A stretch of DNA of 64,000 nucleotides, taken from NCBI RefSeq assembly GCF_900240315.1, contig NZ_OEPZ01000001.1, forward strand, positions 781,706-845,705, written 5' to 3'. Below are positions 27,114-36,236 of this stretch, in pieces. The position numbers were made by a program, and so were the translations under genes. The notes beneath the pieces were generated by a model. It did not search any database, was not told where the DNA came from, and saw nothing but the letters and a program-made list of their open reading frames with translations. The stretch is from Dorea phocaeensis (lineage in GTDB: Bacteria > Bacillota > Clostridia > Lachnospirales > Lachnospiraceae). The number at the start of each line of letters is the position of its first letter. The stretch's first letter is position 1.

Positions 27114-27994
27114 CGTCTTCTTCCTCCCGCACCTATCACTTCCATCCAGCATGGCATTAGCAAAAATCCCGCTTCGCAAAAACATATCAGGACATTCCAG
27201 ACAAGCATTTCCTTATTCCATGTAAACGTAGGATAGTAGGAAAATGTAATCTTTCCAAGCACCATCCCCATGATCACAGTTCCGCTCAGGCAAAGCATCA
27301 CGGCCAATGCCCCCAGGTCATACGACGTAAAATGATACCTCTCGTACTGCCCCCTTCTGCCTGCTCCGTAGCCACGAGCTTTCATGGAATCTGCCGTCTC
27401 GATACTGTCTTCCATACTCCATTCCAACAGACAAGAAATCTGGCGCATGCCTTTTTTCAATCGTACTTTCAAAGCTTCCTTCTCCTGGAATGCCGAATCA
27501 TCCTGCGCCATACGAATCTGCGTAATCTTATACTGTGTCTCCGGAAATAATTTCAAAATCATAGACAAAAGAAGCGCTGCCGTCTGAAACCTACGTCCGA
27601 AAAGATACAGAAACTTCTGATTGGATAGCACTGCCGAAAAGCAGCGGAACCAGAAAATCACCGCGCAGAGCAGCAATCCGTTTGCCGCACCATAACAAAG
27701 GCTCTCCAGCGTATATCTTCGGGTTCTTGTCTGGAACAAAATAATCATTCCCCGGTGGTTGGTCATAAAATTCAATATCATAATCAGCAAGAACAATAGC
27801 CAGGTTCCGCGGATTCCCTGCCACACAAACTGCTCTCCCAGATAAAACCACTCCATCACCAGCGCACATCCAAAGGAGACCAGAAGGCACCACGGATTTC
27901 CCATACACATCGTCAAGATTGGCGCTCCCAAAGCATAGCCAAGAAGTATCACCGGATGCAGGGTTGAAAACAAGGTATAAGGTCTTATATGCAT
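27110..27994 (-). CDS. ECF transporter transmembrane subunit EcfT (CbiQ-like)
   Basis: 294 aa with the start at the ATG at 27992-27994, served by GGGAG seven bases upstream; it overlaps the S-component end by 10 bp. The chain has several membrane helices and a cytoplasmic coupling region, including SMKARGYGAGRRGQYERY, whose ARG triplet is the hallmark that contacts the ATPases. EcfT links the substrate-binding S-component to the EcfA pair. The adjacent S-component gene indicates a dedicated (group I-like) ECF system. Confidence 0.88.
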   Translation of the reverse strand: MHIRPYTLFSTLHPVILLGYALGAPILTMCMGNPWCLLVSFGCALVMEWFYLGEQFVWQGIRGTWLLFLLIMILNFMTNHRGMIILFQTRTRRYTLESLCYGAANGLLLCAVIFWFRCFSAVLSNQKFLYLFGRRFQTAALLLSMILKLFPETQYKITQIRMAQDDSAFQEKEALKVRLKKGMRQISCLLEWSMEDSIETADSMKARGYGAGRRGQYERYHFTSYDLGALAVMLCLSGTVIMGMVLGKITFSYYPTFTWNKEMLVWNVLICFCEAGFLLMPCWMEVIGAGGRRR

Positions 27995-28710
27995 GATTCT
28001 TCTCCCTTCTCTTCTTGCGCTGACAAAATTCCATACTTCATTTTCAAACGGTGAAGCTTCTTGCCCCACGGTTTCTCTAAAAGCATCAAAAACAATACCG
28101 TAGAACTGCCATGTACTAGATCAAAACCTAGTCCCGCTGTATAAGTTAGTACAATCGCCTGCCAAGACACCGGACGAATATATCCAATCAGATATTGGAG
28201 ATTTAAAAACCAATCGAATAAGATCCCCGCCAAAAAGCCTGCAAAATACAATACACCGCTTCGCCGAAACCACTTTCTTTGTCCTGCTATGCCCGACAAA
28301 AAACCAATCAGGCCCCACGCATACATCTGCCATGGCGTCCACGGCCCCTGCCCTAAAAACATATTACTGGCAAGGGCTGACAGTGCACCTGTCAAAAAAC
28401 CTGCCAATGGGCCAAACTGCATTCCGGTAATCATCACAATTGCAGTCGTCGGTTTAAAATTGGGAACTGCTGCAAACAACGCTCTCCCCAGAGATGCAAT
28501 CACGCTCATCACTGCGATAGGCACCAGATCTCTTGGCCGTGGTTTCTTCTGTTCAAAACCGATAAAAAATGGCAGCAGCGCCAGCAGAATTACTGCAATA
28601 CTGGCTGCTGCCGCATAGGGATAAGCAGTAACTGCCATCACCGCCAAAAATATCGGCGGCAACAGCAATGCTGCAATTTGAAATGCTATGGATTTAGTAC
28701 ATATACCCAT
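27985..28710 (-). CDS. ECF transporter S-component (substrate-binding membrane subunit)
   Basis: 241 aa from the ATG at 28708-28710 (GGATGGAG ten bases upstream); the frame is open 36 codons higher through the neighbouring gene, but that part is hydrophilic and unlike the family. Six hydrophobic segments are seen, with IAVMSVIASLGRALFAAVPN and ITGMQFGPLAGFLTGALSA. These resemble the ECF S-fold, in which small residues (AxxxA) in helix 1 dock onto EcfT. Substrate specificity cannot be read from the chain. The riboswitch and the transcobalamin-like neighbours point to vitamin B12 or a related corrinoid. Confidence 0.8.
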   Translation of the reverse strand: MGICTKSIAFQIAALLLPPIFLAVMAVTAYPYAAAASIAVILLALLPFFIGFEQKKPRPRDLVPIAVMSVIASLGRALFAAVPNFKPTTAIVMITGMQFGPLAGFLTGALSALASNMFLGQGPWTPWQMYAWGLIGFLSGIAGQRKWFRRSGVLYFAGFLAGILFDWFLNLQYLIGYIRPVSWQAIVLTYTAGLGFDLVHGSSTVLFLMLLEKPWGKKLHRLKMKYGILSAQEEKGEESCI

Positions 28711-29387
28711 TGAACCGAATCTCCATCCTTTAATACATAATCTGCACAACTCATCATCGGCGCTGACCCATTTACGTAATACTTCCAGCCACTCTTCGCA
28801 CTGAAATCTTTTTCCCACAGACCGCCAATTTCTTCGATATACCCATATCCTGTATAGGAAAGTCCCGTTGCTGCCAGTGCATCATAAACGGTTGCTCCTT
28901 CCGGAAGTGTCATGGCACTTCCATAAGACACTGACCCGTCCGCATTAGAAGAATCTACAGAAAACTGAATCGATACCGTATGCTTTTGGCTGCTATTTCC
29001 GGAAGAACCGGTCCCTCCAGAGGCAGCCCCTCCATTTCCCGATGCCGTCTGATTTCCTCCCTGGCTTTTACTTCCAGCCGAAGAATTATCTGCATAAGCG
29101 ACGCCGTCTTCTTCTGCTTCCGCTTCGTTGTTTCCGTCTACATCTTCCCCTTCCGTCTGCCCCGGAAGAAGCCCCTGTGGAATTTCCTCTTTCTGCGCCT
29201 TTTTCTTTTCTTTCTCCTTCGCCTGTTCTTTCTTATCTTTGTTCTGTTCTTCCGTCTGTTTCTTCGTATTCTGTTCCTGAGACGAAGATTCCCCTGTACA
29301 GCCGGAAACGCTAATAGAAAGGATCAGGACTGTAAGTATTACCAGCCAACCCCTTCCTCGTTTCCAATGCTTCTTTAATTTTCCCAT
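28686..29387 (-). CDS. Lipoprotein with DUF4430 (transcobalamin-like) domain
   Basis: 233 aa from the ATG at 29385-29387; the frame is open 32 codons higher inside the previous gene. A basic start and hydrophobic stretch end in the lipobox SVSGC, so the mature protein is a membrane-attached lipoprotein. A Lys/Glu/Gln-rich stretch and a Gly/Ser linker follow. The C-terminal ~90 residues (VSIQFSVDSSNADGSVSYG, ATVYDALAATGLSY, GWKYYVNG, DGDSVQWVYVLNP) match the DUF4430 fold related to the C-terminal domain of transcobalamin and intrinsic factor. By domain and operon it is a likely corrinoid-binding lipoprotein. It overlaps both neighbours by 13-25 bp. Confidence 0.85.
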   Translation of the reverse strand: MGKLKKHWKRGRGWLVILTVLILSISVSGCTGESSSQEQNTKKQTEEQNKDKKEQAKEKEKKKAQKEEIPQGLLPGQTEGEDVDGNNEAEAEEDGVAYADNSSAGSKSQGGNQTASGNGGAASGGTGSSGNSSQKHTVSIQFSVDSSNADGSVSYGSAMTLPEGATVYDALAATGLSYTGYGYIEEIGGLWEKDFSAKSGWKYYVNGSAPMMSCADYVLKDGDSVQWVYVLNP

Positions 29388-32300
29388 GTATCTTCCTTCT
29401 TTCTGCGTTTTGAGACAACCAATCCTGTTATCGCTGCACCGATTGCCAGTCCTCCCAGCACTGCACTCCCAACCATCAGCCAACTTGGAGTCAGCTTGCT
29501 ACTTTGTTTTTGGGTTCCTGACGGCATATTAGAGTCCATTGTTTTCGCCATTGCCAACTCAGTCTCATCTTCCTTTTCCGCTTGTGCTGCCAATACATAT
29601 TTTCCAGGATCTTTCATGGTAAACATCGCATACCCCTTCTGCATCACAACTTCTTCAACCGCACTAAGATCCCGCTCTTTTACTTTGGAAAATTCATACA
29701 ACTCGAGCATCTCCATATCCCTTAGGTGCTCAGGAAGCTGATATACCACTGTCACAACTCCAGGAAATTCTCCTTCCTGTTCCAATGCAAGCTGCTGATA
29801 TGCCTGGAACATTTCTGCTTCTTTGTCACTTAGTTCACTCTCCATTTCCACCAATCTGGTGTGTAAGGATGCCGACGGATCTTTTACATCCATCCCTTTT
29901 ATGCTAAGGGTATAACTTTCACAGTCAAGCACCAGGGAGAACTGTGGATATTCCGCCAAAGTTTCAAACACTTTCGCCTCTAATACTTCCGGTACATTCC
30001 GCACAGTTAAAGAAGTTTCTCCTTTTTCTGCATTTCGTTTAATAGCCTCGGCAATATTTTCACTCTGGCTCTTCTTTCCAGCTTCTCCTTTCTTTTGCTT
30101 TACATTCTTTACCGGACGAAGGACAGGTTTCTGCTCCCCTTCATTTTCCTGATTTTCTCCAGAAGTTCCCGCTCCCGGATTTGGTGATGGTTCCGGTGAT
30201 GGATTTGGATCTGGCGTTGGTTCCGGTAAAGGTTCTGGTGATGGCTCCGGATCTGGTGTCACTGGCTTTTCGCCTTGAATTGCAAACAAATAAGAAGAAT
30301 CATTCCCGTAGTAAATGGTTCCATCCGCTCCAATAACTACATTTGCCATTCCATAATTGGCATCTTCTCCTTCCGGTGTGTACAACGTTTTGATCGTTAC
30401 TTCATTCTCTGCCGTCACTGTGGCTACATACAGACTTCCCGGTGTCGTATATTCTGTAAAATACACATAAGTATCTTCATATGCCGTTATCACCGTTGGC
30501 GTATTTAACTGACTCTTGGTTTCCACTGTCTTTAATTCGTTCAGATTGTCATCATAGACCGACAAGAATCCCTGATTATACATTCCACCTGTAATATACA
30601 CTTTCCCGTCAGCTACTGCTGCTGATGCATTGGTCTGCATCGGAAGATCTGCCTGTGCGGCCTTCTGAATACTTCCATCTTCTTTCAAATCTAATTTGTA
30701 AATTTTCCCTTTTTGTGTTGTCACCCACAGATACCCATCTGCTTCCACAACCGCACTTCTAATTGCTCCTTCTACCGAGAGTTCACCCTTTACCTCACCG
30801 TTTTTTGGAGTAATACTGATTACTTTTCCATCATCACCACCAATGACAATATAAGCATTTTCTCCACGTTCTGCCGCTACAGCTCCGGTTCCATAAAATC
30901 CTTCACCATTCTGATAATCCCATACAGGATCCACAATCTCTTCCGCATCTTCTTTTACAAGGTCAAGAGTCTCATACGCAGCGACACCTCCCTGGCTGGA
31001 ACCAGGATTTCCACCGTTGGTATAGCCAACATAGATTTTCCCATCTGCATAGCAGACAGAACTCAGTCCCTGATACCCAAGTCCAAGCCCTGGTACACTG
31101 GTAACAAATAAAGACTTCAATGTCTGTGCATCAAAACACTGTACACTTCCATCTGCCAGAGGAACAAAAATTTTTCCATCCCCATATGAAATATAGGAAT
31201 ACCAACCGGTCTGCTTCTTTAGCTTCGTACTTTTTACTACTTCGCCGGTTGCCTTATCCAGCATCTGTATTTCTTCGTTTCTCGCCACGTAAACTTTTTC
31301 ATTTACCAAGATCGGATATCCTGCACTTCCAAAAAATGCATCTCCCTTGTTGCTGCTTTTCCATATAAGATTTGCATCCTTCACCGGAGTTTCCACAGAA
31401 ATAACGGCATTGTTTCCCTGATTTCCCAAATGCTGTCCCCAGTCATGGGGAAGATCCGGAAGTGGATCCGCCGGATTTCCGCGCTTCACATGAAGCGTAA
31501 CCGTTCCAGCCACAGCTCCCATGGTTTCTATCACGATATCCTGTGGTGTCAGCTCTGCTCCACTTTGATTCACCAACCAGGATTCTTTCTCAAATTTAGG
31601 ATCTACGACCGCCAATACCGTCTCCGTCTTTTCTTCGCCTTTTTCACCTCGTACTTTCAACTTTACAACACTGACACCCTCTTCAGCTGTTCCGCTAATC
31701 GAAAGTTTTTTCACGCCATCCGGCACGTAAAGGGTATATTCTTGAATCCCCTTTTCATAAACCAGCTTCCCATAATCTGTATGAAGCTCTGTAAACAGCG
31801 CCGTTCCTATCACCGTTGCCTCAAATTTTTTAGAAGCGACTTCGCTGCCTCTCTTTACTTCTGCTGTCAGAGTCACGATTCGGTCCTCTCCTGTCGGACG
31901 GGTCACCTTCCCCGTCTCTCCTTCGATCCGAATACAGGATTCATCCGAGCTCGTCCAGGTAATCTGCGTTCCCTGCTTTCCTGCCAACGGAAGAGTTAAG
32001 TCCTTCGTCACCTGGCTAAGATCGCCCAAATTCAAGGCTTCCACCGTCTGTTTAACAGCCTCTGCATCTGTTAGCATCTCTCCCGGCGTCACGGTCAGTG
32101 TTCCGTGAGGCGTAACCAGATCCCAGGCATAATTTCCCTTTTTATCATAGTAAGCATTCTGGCGCTTTGCCGTCACCGTATAGCTTCCGGCTTCTGCAAC
32201 TACCACCGATGCCATTCCATCTGCTCCAGTATTCCCTTCTGCCACAACTTCCTGGTCTGCATTTTTCACCTGAATGGTTGCCCCAGAAGGATTGGAAGCT

Positions 32301-32896
32301 TCATTCCACATCAGAGGTGTGGTATTTAACTGAATCGCAGCCGGTTCTCCCGCTTCTGCCGTCATATTTTCCTGTGCAAACCACCCATACTGGCCACCAA
32401 ATGACCAATCACTGCTCGCCCAGATATCCACTACAGAAAGCAGATCCCCTTCCTGTACCATCTGCTCCTGCGCTCCCACCTGTAGACTTTCATGGTTTCT
32501 AAGAAACATTAAAGTTGACTCTTCCGGAAGATCAAGGAATCCTGAAACGTATCCCCCGTCTGCCTGAATCAGGTCCGGTGCTGTTCCTTCTCCATATTGC
32601 TGTTCACAATATTCCGCCATTACGTGCAGCACCGTATAACCAGGTTCTGCCGGTTCCGGCACTCCTTCCAGACCATAGTCTGCAAAGGTGTGGTATGTAT
32701 CCGGCATCGTAATCTTCATCCCCTGCTCTACCGTTCGGCCATACCCTTCAATCTGAAGTGTCACCGTCATTCCATAGCCTGTAAGCGTCTGATCACCAGC
32801 ATGCACACTTCCTGCATTAGCCACGCTTCCCAGCAGCAAAAGTGCTGCAAGGAAAAGGCCTGACAACCTCTTTCTTTTCTCTCTTCTCTTTTTCAT
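29375..32896 (-). CDS. Large cell-surface protein: DUF4430, Ig-like and PQQ/beta-propeller domains
   Basis: 1173 aa. A basic signal peptide (LSGLFLAALLLLGSVANAGSVHA) opens the chain. Next come a DUF4430-like region (about 35-180), a small Ig-type region, an atrophied bacterial Ig domain (TWTSSDESCIRI; EAVKQTVEALNLGD) and a cadherin-like beta-sandwich (LVYEKGIQEYTLYVPDGVKK). A PQQ-like beta-propeller follows (VYVARNEEIQMLDKATGEVV; ISYGDGKIFVPLADGSVQCF), then a Pro/Glu-rich spacer, a C-terminal domain, and a final membrane helix with KRRKK. It is first in the riboswitch operon and has GGAG before its ATG. It probably captures corrinoids or corrinoid-carrying proteins at the surface. Confidence 0.82.
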   Translation of the reverse strand: MKKRREKRKRLSGLFLAALLLLGSVANAGSVHAGDQTLTGYGMTVTLQIEGYGRTVEQGMKITMPDTYHTFADYGLEGVPEPAEPGYTVLHVMAEYCEQQYGEGTAPDLIQADGGYVSGFLDLPEESTLMFLRNHESLQVGAQEQMVQEGDLLSVVDIWASSDWSFGGQYGWFAQENMTAEAGEPAAIQLNTTPLMWNEASNPSGATIQVKNADQEVVAEGNTGADGMASVVVAEAGSYTVTAKRQNAYYDKKGNYAWDLVTPHGTLTVTPGEMLTDAEAVKQTVEALNLGDLSQVTKDLTLPLAGKQGTQITWTSSDESCIRIEGETGKVTRPTGEDRIVTLTAEVKRGSEVASKKFEATVIGTALFTELHTDYGKLVYEKGIQEYTLYVPDGVKKLSISGTAEEGVSVVKLKVRGEKGEEKTETVLAVVDPKFEKESWLVNQSGAELTPQDIVIETMGAVAGTVTLHVKRGNPADPLPDLPHDWGQHLGNQGNNAVISVETPVKDANLIWKSSNKGDAFFGSAGYPILVNEKVYVARNEEIQMLDKATGEVVKSTKLKKQTGWYSYISYGDGKIFVPLADGSVQCFDAQTLKSLFVTSVPGLGLGYQGLSSVCYADGKIYVGYTNGGNPGSSQGGVAAYETLDLVKEDAEEIVDPVWDYQNGEGFYGTGAVAAERGENAYIVIGGDDGKVISITPKNGEVKGELSVEGAIRSAVVEADGYLWVTTQKGKIYKLDLKEDGSIQKAAQADLPMQTNASAAVADGKVYITGGMYNQGFLSVYDDNLNELKTVETKSQLNTPTVITAYEDTYVYFTEYTTPGSLYVATVTAENEVTIKTLYTPEGEDANYGMANVVIGADGTIYYGNDSSYLFAIQGEKPVTPDPEPSPEPLPEPTPDPNPSPEPSPNPGAGTSGENQENEGEQKPVLRPVKNVKQKKGEAGKKSQSENIAEAIKRNAEKGETSLTVRNVPEVLEAKVFETLAEYPQFSLVLDCESYTLSIKGMDVKDPSASLHTRLVEMESELSDKEAEMFQAYQQLALEQEGEFPGVVTVVYQLPEHLRDMEMLELYEFSKVKERDLSAVEEVVMQKGYAMFTMKDPGKYVLAAQAEKEDETELAMAKTMDSNMPSGTQKQSSKLTPSWLMVGSAVLGGLAIGAAITGLVVSKRRKKEDTWEN

Positions 32897-32965
32897 TGAT
32901 TCTCCATTCTACTTTCGTACGAAGAACAGAATTAAGCTGCTTTTCACCCCACAGATTTTCTCTGT

Positions 32966-32995
32966 AAAGAAAAAAATGGCTGCCTTTCGGCAACC
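32966..32995 (-). terminator. Intrinsic terminator of the cobalamin riboswitch
   Basis: On the minus strand GGTTGCC (32989-32995), loop GAAA, GGCAGCC (32978-32984) and a T-run (32966-32977). It is the likely expression platform that stops transcription when cobalamin is bound. Confidence 0.85.
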
Positions 32996-33084
32996 ACTAC
33001 ACATCACAAGAATGTCTCTTCTTTCCTATATTTTTAACTGAGACCTCTTCCTTTGCGTATCCTCTTATCCTCACCGAAAGATTT

Positions 33085-33256
33085 TACAATAATTACAGGC
33101 AGGTCTCCTGGCTTGGGTTTCTTATCTACTTGCCACCTTCCCGCCATACGTTATTCTGACAGTGGTCTTTGGCGTTCGCCATCCCTTACAGTAGAGTGAG
33201 CTGCTGCGGCTTTTCACCGCATTCCCTTTTCATCTGTAACATACAGAACCTGTATC
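33085..33256 (-). promoter_or_regulatory. Cobalamin riboswitch
   Basis: On the minus strand the conserved cobalamin box reads AAGCCAGGAGACCTGCCTGT (33095-33114). Upstream are the other class elements in order: GATGAAAAGGGAATGCGGTG, GCCGCAGCAGCTCACTCTAC, GGGATGGC, CCACTGTCAG, and GGCGGGAAGGTGGCAAGTAG. Together they are diagnostic of the AdoCbl-type aptamer. It controls the five-gene operon that starts at 32896. Confidence 0.95.
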
Positions 33257-33262
33257 TTTTTT

Positions 33263-33291
33263 ATTGTATCTTCTTCGGCATCGTCTGTCAA
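33263..33291 (-). promoter_or_regulatory. Promoter of the cobalamin-riboswitch operon
   Basis: On the minus strand TTGACA (33286-33291), 17-bp spacer, TACAAT (33263-33268); the aptamer begins within a few bases of the expected transcript start. Confidence 0.82.
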
Positions 33292-33362
33292 ATTCTTTTC
33301 TCACTTTTTCATGCCAATTTTCGGCATTTACAAATTCTTCCCATATGTTTTTCGAACAGCTT

Positions 33363-34532
33363 CTATCCGATCATAGACAGTAGCTGAAACAGGAAATTTG
33401 CCACAATTCCGGCACATAAACCGCCAATAGTATGACTGACGATCGCCTTTCCTGTCATCTTGCTGACTTTCAGCGAAGACATCATTGCTACATGGGTACT
33501 TAAATATCCGCTCCAGCACATACACATTGCGGTAAATACTGCAACGTCATTTGCATGAGCCGCTCCGGAAGCAAGCATATTCGGCACCAGTCCGATGGCT
33601 GCCCCAGCTGCTCCAAGTGCAGTAATCGGAACTGCAACCGCAGATGCAGAACTAAATCCAAACAATGGTTTCAGAATAAAATCCAGTTTTTCTCCCAACC
33701 ACGGAAGCAGTGCAACACCTTCGTAAGCTGCTCCTGTGTATGTCCCGTCTGCAGACGGACCATTCGTCAAAATCATTACAACGGTACAGATTGCAAGCAC
33801 TCCCGGAATAATCGCAAGGCCGACATCCACACCATTCTTTCCACCTTCCAACATGGATTCTAAAAGGCGCCGTCCAACACCGCCGTCCCGAATTTCTCTC
33901 TTATTCAGCAGATCATCCATATTTTCATTCTTATCAAGAGGAATACAATATTCCGTCGTTCCAAATTCCTTCTTTGTAAAGTGCATCATCATTCTGACAC
34001 TGACAATGCTTCCAATCACTGCAGCGATATTTCCGATCAAAACTGCAAGACCGATCTTCTCTCCATCAGAATTCAGACCAATCATAAATGTTGTGACAAT
34101 CAGTCCCATTCCAAAAGAAGTCCCTAGATTACAAAGCACCGGAAGCTGAAATTTCTTAAAATACTTTTTAAAATTCCGATCCTCCGCCAAGCTTAAAATC
34201 GCCGGGTTATCAGACAGATAAGTCGTCATTACTCCGATTGCCGCTGCACCTGGTAAATTATAAAGTGGCTTCATCAACGGCGAAAGAAGTTTGTTTAAAA
34301 GTGCAATCACCCCGAATTCCGAAAAAATTCCGGAAAGCGCTCCGGCAATGACTGCAATTGCCATAATATTAAACACCGTATCCAAAAGAAGTTCATACGC
34401 TGTTGCCATCAGGGTTTTCATCATATTTCCGCCCCCCATCGTCATACCGATGGCGGCTGCTCCGACTCCAAACAGAACAAGAAATACAATAGTTTCTAAA
34501 CTGACTGCGTTTTTTGTTTTTCTGTTTTCCAT
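33363..34532 (-). CDS. CD0519/CD1768-family membrane protein
   Basis: 389 aa from the ATG at 34530-34532, which has AAAGGAAG just upstream; the frame is open 27 codons higher with no ribosome site. About ten hydrophobic segments are present, with Gate/nucleoside-recognition-like stretches such as GALSGIFSEFGVIALLNKLL and GVMTTYLSDNPAILSLAED. This clostridial family is known only as a membrane protein of undefined role. It ends just before the riboswitch promoter of the next operon, so it is not under that riboswitch. Only a weak hairpin separates the two. Confidence 0.8.
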   Translation of the reverse strand: MENRKTKNAVSLETIVFLVLFGVGAAAIGMTMGGGNMMKTLMATAYELLLDTVFNIMAIAVIAGALSGIFSEFGVIALLNKLLSPLMKPLYNLPGAAAIGVMTTYLSDNPAILSLAEDRNFKKYFKKFQLPVLCNLGTSFGMGLIVTTFMIGLNSDGEKIGLAVLIGNIAAVIGSIVSVRMMMHFTKKEFGTTEYCIPLDKNENMDDLLNKREIRDGGVGRRLLESMLEGGKNGVDVGLAIIPGVLAICTVVMILTNGPSADGTYTGAAYEGVALLPWLGEKLDFILKPLFGFSSASAVAVPITALGAAGAAIGLVPNMLASGAAHANDVAVFTAMCMCWSGYLSTHVAMMSSLKVSKMTGKAIVSHTIGGLCAGIVANFLFQLLSMIG

Positions 34533-34621
34533 ATTCTTCCTTTCTGTACTATTTGATTTGCTCGTTAAGAAAATGACGAAAACCATCATAACACAAAAAC
34601 GAAAAATATACAAATGCCGTT

Positions 34622-35098
34622 TTAACTTTTTTCCCAGCCCTCAATCTCTCCGCAGGCAATCTTCCTGCCACTTCCTCCGGATGGCTGCGTCCGAAAATCA
34701 TCAGGACAATCGTGAATGATAATGGTTTTCCCAATAACGTCTTCCGGATAAAACCTTCCTGTATAGACCTCCATCCACGCAATTCCCCGATGACTTAAAA
34801 GAGGCGGCAAATCTCCTTGATGCTTCGGATGCGGCTCTTTCTCTGGATTTAAATGTCCTCCTGCAAAGGCGAACGCTTCCTCCGGGCTTCCTGTACAGCT
34901 TCCACCTTCGTGAATGTGAAAGCCCAAAAAGCCTCCGCTTTCCTTCTCCACTTCATCTGGAATCCCGAAAATCTCTCCTACCAGTATTGTTCCGTTGTAA
35001 ACTTCATAAAAATAAACATTTCCCTGAATTGTCTCAAATGTCTCACTTCCCCGGATAACCGCATGGGCCGCCGGCATCTCATGGATCACTCGCAGCAT
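34622..35098 (-). CDS. Cu/Zn superoxide dismutase-like protein
   Basis: 158 aa from the ATG at 35096-35098, nine bases after GGAG; another ATG three codons up overlaps that site. The metal-ligand set is complete: H61, H63 (FHIHEGG), H82 (GGHLNP), H90, H93 and D96 (PHPKHQGDLP), and H129 (IIIHDCPDD). C68 and C149 are placed for the usual disulphide, and R145 for the active-site arginine. No signal peptide is seen, so the protein should be cytoplasmic, which is unusual because bacterial members are normally exported. The enzyme would dismutate superoxide; activity is inferred from the ligands. Confidence 0.88.
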   Translation of the reverse strand: MLRVIHEMPAAHAVIRGSETFETIQGNVYFYEVYNGTILVGEIFGIPDEVEKESGGFLGFHIHEGGSCTGSPEEAFAFAGGHLNPEKEPHPKHQGDLPPLLSHRGIAWMEVYTGRFYPEDVIGKTIIIHDCPDDFRTQPSGGSGRKIACGEIEGWEKS

Positions 35099-35178
35099 AC
35101 CAATCATCTCCTACAACTATCCATTTATCTTATGCAGAAGATTTAAAAATGTTTCTTTATATGCTGCAGAATCAGCAT

Positions 35179-36204
35179 TTATAAAATCAGCATTGCATCT
35201 CCAAATGAGAAGAATCGATATCTCTGCTGCACAGCTTCTTCATAAGCTGCCAGCACAGGTTCCCGACCTGCCAACGCCGAAACCAACATAATCAATGTGG
35301 ATTCCGGCAAATGGAAATTCGTAATCAGCCCATCCAGCACCTTAAACTGATACCCCGGATAGATAAAGATCTCCGTCCAGCCACTCTTCGCTTCCAGATG
35401 TCCATTTTCATCTGCGGCCGATTCTACCGTTCGACAGCTGGTAGTTCCTACACAAATCACACGCCCCCCCCGTTCCTTGGTACAGTTGATTTTCTCTGCT
35501 GCCTCTTCATCAATCTGGAAAAACTCTGAATGCATATGATGATCTGTAATCTCATCCACCTTCACCGGTCGAAACGTTCCCAGACCGACATGGAGAGTCA
35601 CCCTGGCAATATCCACCCCCATCTCTTCCACCTGACGCAGAAGTTCCGGCGTAAAATGAAGCCCTGCCGTCGGCGCTGCCGCAGAACCTGTATGCGTTGC
35701 ATAGACCGTCTGATAGCGGTTCTTATCCTCTAATTGGTGAGTAATATATGGCGGAAGCGGCATCTGCCCCAACTGATCTAAAATTTCTTCAAAAATCCCA
35801 TCATAAGTAAACTGAATCAGACGATTTCCTTCTTCCACAATGTCTACTACCTCTCCGATCAGAAGTCCATCACCGAAGCTGATCTTTGCTCCGACTTTTG
35901 CCTTTTTTCCCGGTTTCACCAGCGTCTCCCAGACATTATTTTCTTTCCTTTTCAATAATAATACTTCTATCTTGGCATCTGTTCCCACTTTAGAACCGAT
36001 TAACCGAGCCGGAATTACTTTCGTGTCATTGATCACCAGGCAGTCGCCCTCTTTCAGATAATCCGTAATTTCCCGAAATGTATGATGGGAAACAGCCCCA
36101 GACTGCTTATTTAATACAAGCAGCCTGGAGCTGGAACGATCTTCAAGCGGATCCTGAGCAATCAATTCTTCCGGCAATTCATAGTAAAAATCCTGACGTT
36201 TCAT
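35179..36204 (-). CDS. queA: S-adenosylmethionine:tRNA ribosyltransferase-isomerase
   Basis: 341 aa, standard length. QueA transfers the ribosyl part of SAM to preQ1-modified tRNA to make epoxyqueuosine. Family motifs: [19 protein letters not shown] at the start, [37 protein letters not shown], and [15 protein letters not shown]. It lies 32 bp after pheT on the same strand and could be cotranscribed with pheST. Confidence 0.96.
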   Translation of the reverse strand: MKRQDFYYELPEELIAQDPLEDRSSSRLLVLNKQSGAVSHHTFREITDYLKEGDCLVINDTKVIPARLIGSKVGTDAKIEVLLLKRKENNVWETLVKPGKKAKVGAKISFGDGLLIGEVVDIVEEGNRLIQFTYDGIFEEILDQLGQMPLPPYITHQLEDKNRYQTVYATHTGSAAAPTAGLHFTPELLRQVEEMGVDIARVTLHVGLGTFRPVKVDEITDHHMHSEFFQIDEEAAEKINCTKERGGRVICVGTTSCRTVESAADENGHLEAKSGWTEIFIYPGYQFKVLDGLITNFHLPESTLIMLVSALAGREPVLAAYEEAVQQRYRFFSFGDAMLIL

Positions 36205-36236
36205 TTCTCTTTGAATCCCTTCTATATGATAATCTG

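Noticed and set aside
28711..28818. 36-residue N-terminal extension of the S-component
   Set aside because: It is hydrophilic, lies inside the DUF4430 lipoprotein gene, and the ATG at 28710 gives a normal family start.
30170..30260. Tandem GGTTCCGGTGATGG-like repeats as a mobile or CRISPR element
   Set aside because: They encode the Pro/Glu-rich stalk of the 1173-aa surface protein.
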